A stretch of DNA of 6,794 bases. Source: an uncultured Clostridium sp. GTDB lineage: Bacteria > Bacillota > Clostridia > TANB77 > CAG-508. Below the pieces are notes generated by a model. It saw nothing but the letters and a program-made list of their open reading frames with translations. It was not told the origin of the DNA and made no database searches. Positions within the stretch are counted from its first letter, which is position 1; the number at the start of each line of letters is the position of its first letter. The stretch covers positions 1 through 6,794 of the forward strand of contig CAMMNR010000098.1 in assembly GCA_946498265.1 (NCBI GenBank), read 5' to 3'. A program made the position numbers and the translations under genes. This document shows, piece after piece, positions 1 to 5,736 of this stretch.

Positions 1-570
1 AACAAATATACATATCAGAAACAAAGTGGATTAAAAGATGATATGGTTGCAATTTGTAGTATGTATAATAGATATGGAAAAGATTATTGCACAAGAAGAG
101 CAATAAGAGAAAGTGTTTTGAATAAATTTGTAGTAGAAGATTTAAGAAAAAATTTGACCGAGAAAATAGATAAGGAAAAACTAATAAACTCTATTGATAA
201 AAGCAGTATAAATATAGAAAAAAAGAAGTTAGAAAAAAGAATTACAGACAATAAAAAAAGGATTAATGAAATTAACAAAATACTGAAAACAGCTTATGAA
301 GATAGAGTAAATGGAATAATAGATATAAATGAATTTGTTACATATTCAGAAAGTTATAAAAAAGAGCAAAAAGAATTAATACAAAAAACGGAAAATTTAA
401 ATCTAAAATTGCAAGACTATGAAAATACAAAAGAAAAAGAATTAATAAAATACATAAAAGAAATTGTAAGTTTTGAAAACATAGATAGAAATATAATTTT
501 AAATTTAATAGATAGCATTGAAATAATGGACAAGAATAATATCAAAATAAATTATAAATTTACTGTTTAG
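1..570 (+). CDS. Large serine recombinase, C-terminal part (5' end outside the window)
   Basis: The frame is open from base 1 to a TAG stop at 568-570, giving the last 189 residues of a protein that is usually about 500-600 residues. The segment AICSMYNRYGKDYC (beginning at base 49), followed by an IRESVL-type helix, matches the second half of the recombinase zinc ribbon: one Cys, about ten residues, a second Cys, then 'xxIRxxVL'. The first cysteine pair, the catalytic-serine resolvase domain and the rest of the recombinase domain lie upstream and are not seen. After the ribbon comes a long Lys/Glu/Asn-rich coiled coil (roughly bases 150-480), typical of this family, and a short beta-like tail (INYKFTV) where such proteins normally end. 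So the 3' end looks intact. Large serine recombinases of the TnpX/TndX/SpoIVCA type integrate and excise elements at short att sites without DD(E/D) chemistry, and the gene commonly sits next to the element end. This fits the disrupted deacetylase just downstream. Family assignment is firm; the subtype is not. Confidence 0.88.
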   Translation, partial: NKYTYQKQSGLKDDMVAICSMYNRYGKDYCTRRAIRESVLNKFVVEDLRKNLTEKIDKEKLINSIDKSSINIEKKKLEKRITDNKKRINEINKILKTAYEDRVNGIIDINEFVTYSESYKKEQKELIQKTENLNLKLQDYENTKEKELIKYIKEIVSFENIDRNIILNLIDSIEIMDKNNIKINYKFTV

Positions 571-763
571 AAACAATATATAATAATTTGAAAAAGTTTT
601 GATTGATAGTAATTGAGTTAGAATTTCTTAATAAATTTTGTGGAAAATGTTCGCGTCGAGCTTTAGCTCGGACTAAGTGAAAGGGTGCCACAAAATTTGT
701 TTAGAAATTCTTCGAAAATTATCTTGAACGATAAACTTTTGAAAATTATTATTATATTGTTTC
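570..763. repeat. Long imperfect inverted repeat between recombinase gene and deacetylase remnant
   Basis: The two arms are 570-643 and 688-763, separated by a 44-base centre. The inner 23 bases (621-643 against 688-710) match at 21 positions. The outer ends match as GAAACAATATA (570-580) and its complement (753-763), and TAATAATTT and AAAAGTTT blocks match in between. Over the whole arms about three quarters of positions pair, with small gaps, by hand alignment. Pairing stops abruptly outside 570 and 763. The centre is more G+C-rich than the surroundings and contains its own hairpin (CGAGC 657-661, TTTA loop, GCTCG 666-670). No flanking target-site duplication is visible. It could be the terminal structure of the mobile element, a MITE-like insertion, or a long transcript hairpin shielding one side from the other. 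The last G of the recombinase stop codon is the first base of the repeat. Confidence 0.75.
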
Positions 764-783
764 GTATCTATCACAAAAGAAAT

Positions 784-1362
784 TGCGACTGGAATGCAGA
801 TGATATAGACCAAATTTTAACAGTTTTAAAAGAGAACAACACCAAAATAACATTTTTCATGGTAGGAGACTGGATAGAAAAATTCCCAGAAGCGGTAAAG
901 AAAATATCAGACGAAGGGCACGAAATAGCATCACACAGTGACACACATCCACATGTAAACAATTTAACATATGAACAAAATATAGAAGAAATAGAAAAAA
1001 GCAATGATAAAATAGAACAAATAACAGGAAAAAGAACAAATATATATAGAGCGCCATATGGTGAATACAATAATACAGTAGTAAAAGCAGCACAAGACAA
1101 AGGATATTATATAATCCAGTGGAACTTAGATACACTCGACTATTCGGGACTCACAGGAGAGCAGATGTGGGACAGATTAAAAGATAAAATAAAAGCAGGA
1201 GATATCATATTAAGTCATAATGGGACAAAAAATACAGCAAATAGTTTAGATATGTTGATAAAGAATATAAAGTCTAAAGGTTTAGAAGTGGTTACAATAT
1301 CTGATTTAATATATAAGGATAATTATGAAATAAATAGTAACGGAACTCAAATAAAAAAATAA
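784..1362 (+). pseudogene. Polysaccharide deacetylase (NodB domain), 3' fragment lacking the N-terminus and first catalytic motif
   Basis: From Cys at 784 the translation follows the NodB (carbohydrate esterase 4) fold: CDWNADDIDQIL, then ITFFMVG, the metal-binding motif HSDTH (bases 934-948), RAPYGEYN (motif 3), DTLDYSG (motif 4) and ILSHNG (motif 5). It ends with a Lys-rich tail. Family members begin this domain with a strand ending in FDD or FDxxW, whose Asp is the catalytic base or metal ligand. Here the residues before CDW are HKRN, so homology stops inside that motif. The frame stays open back to a GTG at 685, but that GTG lies in the inverted repeat, has no convincing ribosome binding site, and its first 33 residues look like no deacetylase. 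The signal or membrane anchor and the promoter are also missing. Intact relatives remove N-acetyl groups from peptidoglycan or other glycans outside the membrane, and PdaA/PdaB-type members act in spore formation. The assignment to spores here is inference. The fragment should be inactive unless element excision rejoins it to its 5' half. Confidence 0.82.
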
Positions 1363-1426
1363 ATAATGTATAAAATTACCAATAAAGGAAATAATATAAA
1401 ATATAAAAGATTAAGGGGATAGATAT

Positions 1427-1942
1427 ATGTCTTTTATTGGAATAATTTCAGATAATAAAACTTTTGAAAATGTGAAATTAAAATTATTAGAAAACATAAA
1501 GAATAAAAAACTGAATATAATTAATATTAATCTAAAAAGCATAGAAAATATAAAAAACATAAAATTTGAAATAATTATAATAGAAGCAAACATAGAAAAA
1601 TTTAATAACTATATGAATACAATAAAAATACTATGTGAAAATGCGAAATATATAATAGTAAATACAGATCTAAATGTAGATACAAGTTTGTTACAAAATT
1701 ATAATAAAAACATAATAACATATGGATTAAATCACAAAGCTATAGTGACAATATCGAGTGTAACAGAAACTGATATTTTGATTTATTTACAAAAAAATAT
1801 AAAAGACATAGACCAAAACATAATAGAAGTTCAAGAAAAAAGACTTAATAAAAAAGAAAATTGTAACTTAAAGATATATGAAATTTTAATTATATATATA
1901 ATAACTTTGATATATAAAGAAGAAATAAAAGAAGAAATATAG
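1427..1942 (+). CDS. Uncharacterised protein, possibly distantly Mur-ligase-like
   Basis: Starts at ATG 1427 with a good ribosome binding site (AAGGGG, 1413-1418, 8 bases upstream) and encodes 171 residues very rich in Ile, Asn and Lys. The first half alternates beta-like hydrophobic strands (FIGIISD at 2-8, FEIIIIEAN at 47-55, AKYIIVNTD at 73-81) with Lys/Asn-rich helices, which suggests an alpha/beta Rossmann-like fold. The segment IITYGLNHKAIVTISSV (96-112) resembles the 'YGxNxxAxxTxSS' stretch seen in some clostridial Mur-ligase-related proteins. That is a recollection, not a demonstrated homology, and no ATP-binding P-loop is present. A hydrophobic run, YEILIIYIITLIY (151-163), followed by acidic and basic residues ends the protein. 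It lies 64 bases after the deacetylase remnant and 152 bases before the SSB-like gene, which has its own promoter. I see no clear promoter of its own, so it may once have been cotranscribed with the deacetylase. Confidence 0.72.
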   Translation: MSFIGIISDNKTFENVKLKLLENIKNKKLNIININLKSIENIKNIKFEIIIIEANIEKFNNYMNTIKILCENAKYIIVNTDLNVDTSLLQNYNKNIITYGLNHKAIVTISSVTETDILIYLQKNIKDIDQNIIEVQEKRLNKKENCNLKIYEILIIYIITLIYKEEIKEEI

Positions 1943-1992
1943 CAAAAATAAAGGAAAAAGATAACATTTTTTAAAAAAATCAACTTTTTATG

Positions 1993-2021
1993 TAGACAAA
2001 ACCAAAAAAATAGTGTATAAT
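1993..2021 (+). promoter_or_regulatory. Sigma-A-type promoter for the SSB-like gene
   Basis: A -35 box TAGACA (1993-1998, one change from consensus) is followed by a 17-base spacer and a perfect -10 TATAAT (2016-2021). This predicts transcription starting near 2028 and a leader of about 65 bases before the TTG start at 2095. The spacing and match are as good as any in the window. The same TGTAGACAAAA -35 context recurs at 6686-6696. Confidence 0.75.
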
Positions 2022-2022
2022 G

Positions 2023-2037
2023 TTAACTGTAAGTTAA
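2023..2037. promoter_or_regulatory. Palindrome at the predicted transcription start (possible operator)
   Basis: TTAACT (2023-2028), three bases, then AGTTAA (2032-2037) form a perfect 6+6 inverted repeat, directly after the -10 box and over the expected start site. That is where a repressor dimer could block initiation. In A+T-rich DNA such short palindromes also arise by chance, and no repressor is encoded in the window. Confidence 0.3.
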
Positions 2038-2094
2038 ATGAGCGTGAAGAAAAAAACACAATTGATAAAATAAAAAAATAGGGAGGAAATAAAA

Positions 2095-2790
2095 TTGGAT
2101 ACAAATTATTTAGAAAACAACTACTTAACATTAGTAGGAAAGGTTACAGGAGAAAAGAAATTTAGCCATGAAATATATGGAGAAAGTTTTTATTCATTTA
2201 ATTTATCAATACCACGTTTAAGTGGAAACTTTGACATAATACCAATTACAGTGTCAGAAAGATTGCTAAAAGAAGATACTTTAGAAGAAGGGAAAAAACT
2301 ATTAATAAAAGGTCAATTTAGATCATATAATAGTTATCAAAACGAAAAAAATAGACTTATATTAACAGTGTTTGCAAAAGATATTGCAGAAGTAAAAGAT
2401 GAAGAAGAAGAAAATGATATCGTAAGAAAAGATATCGTTACAAACGAAGTTGTTTTAATAGGATTTATCTGTAAAGCACCTATCTATAGACAAACACCAT
2501 TTGGAAGAGAAATAGCAGATGTTTTATTAGCTGTAAATAGAGCATATAACAAATCAGACTATATTCCATGTATAGCATGGGGAAGAAATGCAAGATTTTG
2601 TCAAACTTTAGAAGTAGGAAGTCAAGTTAAAGTAGTAGGAAGAGTTCAATCAAGAACATACGAAAAGAAACATGAAGACGGTACAGTTGAAAACAGAGTA
2701 GCTTATGAAGTTTCTATAGGTAGCCTAGAAGTTATTGAAGAAAAAGATAACGAAAAAGAAGAAACAGTAGAAAACAAAGAAGCTGTATAA
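2095..2790 (+). CDS. Single-stranded DNA-binding-like protein with two tandem OB folds
   Basis: The gene starts at TTG 2095, fixed by the strong ribosome binding site GGGAGG (2081-2086) 8 bases upstream, and encodes 231 residues. Residues about 10-100 form one OB-fold unit (LTLVGKVTGE, FYSFNLSIPR, DIIPITVSERL, GKKLLIKGQFRSY). Residues about 117-213 form a second, more SSB-like unit (NEVVLIGFICKAPIYRQT, GREIADVLLAVNR, YIPCIAWGRNA, GSQVKVVGRVQSRTY, YEVSIGSLEV). The two units align strand by strand, so the gene arose by internal duplication or fusion. An acidic linker (101-108) joins them. The Glu-rich tail (215-231) lacks the DDDIPF-type tip that housekeeping SSB uses to recruit partners. Classical SSB has one OB fold per chain and works as a tetramer; two per chain suggests a dimer or a different partner set. 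It has its own promoter upstream and a terminator downstream, so it is probably monocistronic. Similar two-domain proteins are, from memory, conserved in Clostridia and annotated only as SSB. Confidence 0.85.
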   Translation: MDTNYLENNYLTLVGKVTGEKKFSHEIYGESFYSFNLSIPRLSGNFDIIPITVSERLLKEDTLEEGKKLLIKGQFRSYNSYQNEKNRLILTVFAKDIAEVKDEEEENDIVRKDIVTNEVVLIGFICKAPIYRQTPFGREIADVLLAVNRAYNKSDYIPCIAWGRNARFCQTLEVGSQVKVVGRVQSRTYEKKHEDGTVENRVAYEVSIGSLEVIEEKDNEKEETVENKEAV

Positions 2791-2816
2791 TAAAAACATC
2801 TAAATAGTTAATCTGG

Positions 2817-2855
2817 AAAAAAGTTTTAAAAGACTAGTCTTTTGAAACTTTTTTT
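2817..2855 (+). terminator. Intrinsic terminator of the SSB-like gene
   Basis: The hairpin is centred between 2835 and 2836. The core AAAAGACTAGTCTTTT (2828-2843) is a perfect 16-base palindrome. It extends outward by AAAAGTTTT pairing with GAAACTTTT, with only a T-G wobble. A run of seven T (2849-2855) follows. It begins 27 bases after the stop codon at 2788-2790. The stem is A+T-rich but long, and its symmetry, with A on one side and T on the other, could allow it to work in both directions. Confidence 0.75.
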
Positions 2856-2863
2856 GATATAAT
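2855..2863 (+). promoter_or_regulatory. Extended -10 promoter for the membrane protein gene
   Basis: TG, one base, TATAAT (2855-2863) is a perfect extended -10 element. It starts on the last T of the upstream terminator's T-run. No good -35 box lies 16-18 bases upstream (that region is inside the hairpin), which is usual for extended -10 promoters. A start near 2870 leaves a leader of about 25 bases before ATG 2895, with the ribosome binding site AAGAAGGGA at 2876-2884. Confidence 0.55.
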
Positions 2864-2894
2864 TTGAAAAAAATCAAGAAGGGAATTTATATCA

Positions 2895-4682
2895 ATGAAA
2901 AAGAAAGAAGCTAAAGTCAAAGAAAAAATAACTGAATTTAAAGAGAAAAGAAATAAGATTTCAGAAAAAATATTTGGAAACAAAGAAAAAGAAACTAAAG
3001 AAAAAAGTTCTGAAAATAAAGAAAATAAAAGCAAAATAAGTAATAGTGTAAAATTTACAATTTTAGCTATAATACTAATAATTATATTTTGTATATCAAT
3101 AACACCAGTAACACTACAAAATGACACATATTATACAATAAAAATAGGAGAACACATAGACAAATATGGTATAGATATGCAAGACCCATTTTCTTGGCAT
3201 CAAGATTTGTCATATACATATCCACATTGGGGATATGATTTAATAACATATTATATCTATTTAGCATTTGGTATGACTGGAATATATGTTACAACATGTA
3301 TCTTATCATGTTTGCTAGGTTTATCAATTTATTTTGTGAATACAAAACTTGCTAAAAATCAAGTTATATCATTTTTAGTTACAATAGGAGCAATGTATTT
3401 AATAAGAAGTTATATAACAGCAAGAGCACAACTTGTAACCTTTATATTATTTATATTAACGATTTACTTTATAGAAAAATTTATAGAAACCAGGAAAAAG
3501 AGATACGCAGCAGGTTTAATTATTATTCCAATAATTATAGCCAATGCACATGTAGCTGTATTCCCATTCTATTTTGTACTATATCTACCATATATAGCAG
3601 AATATATAATTGCATTATTAGGAGAAATAGTATTTTACAAAAAAATTAAAATTAAATTATTAAAAAGAAAAATAAAAAGATTAGAGAGAAAAGGAAATAA
3701 TCAAGAAAAACTTGAACAACTTAAATTAAAATTAAAATCAACCGAAGAATTATCAGATAAAATAAAAATAAGAAGAAGTAAAGAATTAAGAAATCCATAT
3801 AAAATAAAACTAGAAAAAAGAGACAATGTAAAATGGCTAATAATTATTATGATTATTTGTATATTTACAGGATTTTTAACTCCACTAGGAACAACACCAT
3901 ACACATATCTAGTAAAAACAATGGAAGGAAACACAACTCAAAATATTAATGAACATCTTCCAATGACAATTACTGATGAAAATGAAGTAATGTGTACAAT
4001 AGTAATATTTTTAATAATATTATTATTTACAAAATCTAAAATAAGATTATCAGATTTATTTATGCTTTGTGGATTGGGATATTTAATGTTGTCATCAAGA
4101 AGACAAGTGTCAATGTTTGGAATAATATGCTCATTAATATTAAATAGATTAATTATGAATTTTTCAGAAATCTACAAGTTTGACATAGAGAAAAAAGCTT
4201 TAAAAATAGCAACAGGGAAAATAGGAATAATTTTAATTTCTATTATAATGCTTATTTTTAGCTGGTATATGGTAGAAGATAAACTTGATGATACATTTGT
4301 AGATGAAACAGCATATCCAGTAAAAGCATGTGATTTCATATTAGAAAACATAGATTTAGGTGAAGCCAGATTTTATAATGAATATAATTATGGAAGTTAC
4401 ATGTTGTTTAGAGGAATACCAGTATTTATAGACTCAAGAGCTGATTTATATGCACCTGAGTTTAGTGGGAAAAATGAAGATATATTTTCAGATTTTATAG
4501 ATACATCAGGAATAGGAACATTTTATGAAGATACATTTGAAAAATATGATATAACACATATAATTACTTATAAAAATTCAAAAATGAATATGATAATTAC
4601 TAAAACAAATGATCCAAAATGCAAATTATTGTATGTAGATGATTATTTTGCAGTATATGAAAGAGTAGATACAGAAGAATAA
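2895..4682 (+). CDS. Polytopic membrane protein, GT-C glycosyltransferase-like, with inserted basic coiled-coil loop
   Basis: Encodes 595 residues. Residues 1-50 are a strongly charged Lys/Glu-rich cytoplasmic tail. Membrane segments follow at about 52-73, several between 110 and 245, and then about 313-333, 364-379, 384-400, 403-420 and 441-459. After the first segment comes NDTYYTIKIGEHIDKYGI..DPFSWH (76-102), then YPHWGYDL (109-116). This is the arrangement of acidic residue, 'G..I...G', 'D.FS' and aromatic-His-Trp seen in the first extracellular loop of many GT-C-type lipid-sugar glycosyltransferases. The C-terminal extracytoplasmic domain has NEYNYGSYMLFRGIPVFIDSRADLY (495-519), matching the 'NxxxxGxYxxxxxxxVFIDxRxDLY' signature common to a family of GT-C-like integral membrane proteins of unknown substrate. 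Residues about 247-312 form a very basic Lys/Arg/Glu-rich coiled-coil loop that I do not recall from relatives. The protein probably moves or adds a sugar on the outer face of the membrane, but donor and acceptor cannot be read from sequence. Confidence 0.75.
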   Translation: MKKKEAKVKEKITEFKEKRNKISEKIFGNKEKETKEKSSENKENKSKISNSVKFTILAIILIIIFCISITPVTLQNDTYYTIKIGEHIDKYGIDMQDPFSWHQDLSYTYPHWGYDLITYYIYLAFGMTGIYVTTCILSCLLGLSIYFVNTKLAKNQVISFLVTIGAMYLIRSYITARAQLVTFILFILTIYFIEKFIETRKKRYAAGLIIIPIIIANAHVAVFPFYFVLYLPYIAEYIIALLGEIVFYKKIKIKLLKRKIKRLERKGNNQEKLEQLKLKLKSTEELSDKIKIRRSKELRNPYKIKLEKRDNVKWLIIIMIICIFTGFLTPLGTTPYTYLVKTMEGNTTQNINEHLPMTITDENEVMCTIVIFLIILLFTKSKIRLSDLFMLCGLGYLMLSSRRQVSMFGIICSLILNRLIMNFSEIYKFDIEKKALKIATGKIGIILISIIMLIFSWYMVEDKLDDTFVDETAYPVKACDFILENIDLGEARFYNEYNYGSYMLFRGIPVFIDSRADLYAPEFSGKNEDIFSDFIDTSGIGTFYEDTFEKYDITHIITYKNSKMNMIITKTNDPKCKLLYVDDYFAVYERVDTEE

Positions 4683-4700
4683 AATATAGTTAACATTGTT

Positions 4701-4731
4701 TTGAATTAAAAAATAGGTTTGAAATTATAAT
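4701..4731 (+). promoter_or_regulatory. Possible weak promoter ahead of the pseudouridine synthase genes
   Basis: TTGAAT (4701-4706) and TATAAT (4726-4731) are separated by 19 bases, two longer than ideal. No terminator is visible after the membrane protein gene (stop at 4680-4682), so transcription may also read through from 2855. Such boxes are common by chance in DNA this A+T-rich. Confidence 0.28.
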
Positions 4732-4759
4732 TAATTAGAATCAAAAGAAAGGATAGAGC

Positions 4760-5674
4760 ATGAGAGAATTTATAGTAAAGGATGGAGAACAAGATAAAAG
4801 AATAGATGCTTATTTATCAGAAAAAAATGAAGATATCTCAAGAGTAGCTATACAAAGACTAATAGAACATCAAAAAATATTAGTAAATGGAAAAAAGATA
4901 AAGTCATCATATAAAGTTCAAGAAAATGATAAAATAACATTAGAAGAAGAAAAACCAAAAGAGATATCTCTAAAAGCACAAAATATACCATTAGAGATAA
5001 TATATGAAGATAATGATATTATAGCTGTAAATAAACCCAAAGGAATGGTAGTTCATCCAGCAAATGGCAATCCAGATGGGACATTAGTTAATGCAATAAT
5101 GGCAATATGCAAAGATTCTTTATCAGGAATAGGAGGAGAGATAAGACCAGGAATAGTCCATAGGCTAGACAAGGACACCTCTGGAATAATAGTAATAGCA
5201 AAAAATGATAAAGCACACATAAATCTTAGTGAACAGATAAAAAATCATGAAGTAAAGAAAACATATATTGCATTAGTAAGAGGAATAGTAAAAGCAAATG
5301 AAGCTACAATTAATATGCCAATAGGTAGAAGTGAAAAAGATAGAAAAAAAATGGCAGTTACCAAAAAAGGAAAAGAAGCTATAACACATTTCAAAGTATT
5401 AAAAAGATACCCAGAAGAAAACTGTACACTATTAGAAGTAAATATAGAAACAGGAAGAACGCACCAAATAAGAGTCCACTTAGCACAAATAGGTCATCCA
5501 TGTATAGGTGATGAAGTATATTCAAGTGGTAAGAATAAATGGGGAATAAAAGGACAAGCATTACATGCAAAAAGTTTAGAATTCAAACACCCTATAACAG
5601 GGGAAAAAATGAAATTAGAAGCACCTATAATAGGGAATTTGGGGACGGGGCTTAAATTCCCTAATATGGATTGA
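4760..5674 (+). CDS. RluA/RluD-family 23S rRNA pseudouridine synthase
   Basis: Encodes 304 residues, the normal size for RluD-type enzymes, which turn specific uridines in 23S rRNA into pseudouridine. ATG 4760 is preceded by AAAGGA (4748-4753). An N-terminal S4 RNA-binding domain (about 12-62, KRIDAYLSE, ILVNGKKIKSSYKVQENDKI) is followed by IIYEDNDIIAVNKPKGMVVHP (80-100). The catalytic motif GIVHRLDKDTSG (131-142) has the nucleophile Asp at 137. The TGRTHQIRVHLA motif (231-242) and LHAKSLEFKHP (268-278) complete the fold. All key residues are present, so it should be active. The exact rRNA position cannot be assigned, because clostridia carry several paralogues. The ending is odd. After the usual HPITGEKMKLEAPI, the last 14 residues (291-304) are encoded by a palindromic repeat (from 5631) and differ from the usual tail. 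This suggests a repeat inserted and gave the gene a new stop codon. It is followed 62 bases later by a second pseudouridine synthase. Confidence 0.93.
   Translation: MREFIVKDGEQDKRIDAYLSEKNEDISRVAIQRLIEHQKILVNGKKIKSSYKVQENDKITLEEEKPKEISLKAQNIPLEIIYEDNDIIAVNKPKGMVVHPANGNPDGTLVNAIMAICKDSLSGIGGEIRPGIVHRLDKDTSGIIVIAKNDKAHINLSEQIKNHEVKKTYIALVRGIVKANEATINMPIGRSEKDRKKMAVTKKGKEAITHFKVLKRYPEENCTLLEVNIETGRTHQIRVHLAQIGHPCIGDEVYSSGKNKWGIKGQALHAKSLEFKHPITGEKMKLEAPIIGNLGTGLKFPNMD
5631..5663. repeat. Palindromic repeat covering the 3' end of the RluD-like gene
   Basis: TAGGGAATTT (5631-5640) and AAATTCCCTA (5654-5663) are a perfect 10+10 inverted repeat. Wobble and G-C pairs extend the stem to a loop holding part of GGGGACGGGG (5641-5650). 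The G-rich block stands out from the A+T-rich surroundings. It lies within the coding region and shares CCCTAATAT with the next repeat (5659-5667 and 5691-5699), so the two are probably parts of one compound element. Confidence 0.7.
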
Positions 5675-5720
5675 GGGACGTTCCTTCGATCCCTAATATT
5701 AGGGATTAAAGGAACGTCCC
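5675..5720. repeat. 46-bp near-perfect palindrome (REP-like dispersed repeat)
   Basis: Arms 5675-5697 and 5698-5720 pair at 21 of 23 positions, and one of the two exceptions is a G-T wobble. The ends read GGGACGTTCCTT and the matching AAGGAACGTCCC; the centre is CCCTAATATTAGGG. It begins immediately after the TGA stop (5672-5674) and ends just before the ribosome binding site of the next gene. There is no T-run after it, so it is not a standard terminator. Its G+C-rich ends and exact intergenic fit resemble REP or small mobile palindromes spread by Y1 (IS200-like) transposases. In RNA it would fold into a stable hairpin between the two genes and could affect mRNA stability or readthrough. Confidence 0.72.
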
Positions 5721-5736
5721 CTAAGAAAGGAAAAAG

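Noticed and set aside
644..687. Centre of the inverted repeat as a group II intron domain V or a tRNA-like structure
   Set aside because: There is one 5-bp hairpin with a TTTA loop, but no GAGC-type domain V stem, bulge or conserved AY end, and no cloverleaf.
570..763. Inverted repeat as a fold-back sequencing or amplification artefact
   Set aside because: Artefactual fold-backs give nearly identical arms. These arms differ at about a quarter of positions with several small gaps, so they have diverged naturally.
685..783. GTG at 685 as the true start of the deacetylase
   Set aside because: It lies inside the long inverted repeat, has no properly spaced ribosome binding site, and the 33 residues it adds resemble no deacetylase and lack the catalytic FD motif. 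The open frame is probably accidental.
771..1135. Open frames on the minus strand opposite the deacetylase, and others opposite the recombinase, unknown and membrane protein genes
   Set aside because: They are rich in Phe, Leu, Ser and Ile because A-rich sense codons read as T-rich on the other strand. They have no ribosome binding sites and overlap convincing genes throughout.
2895..3040. Lys/Glu-rich AAAGAAA-like repetition at the start of the membrane protein gene as a tandem or CRISPR-like repeat
   Set aside because: The units vary in length and sequence and reflect a charged protein tail in A-rich codons. There are no constant repeats with spacers.
5675..5720. 46-bp palindrome as an intrinsic terminator
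   Set aside because: No T-run follows on either side; it is followed by CTAAGAAAGG, the ribosome binding site of the next gene.
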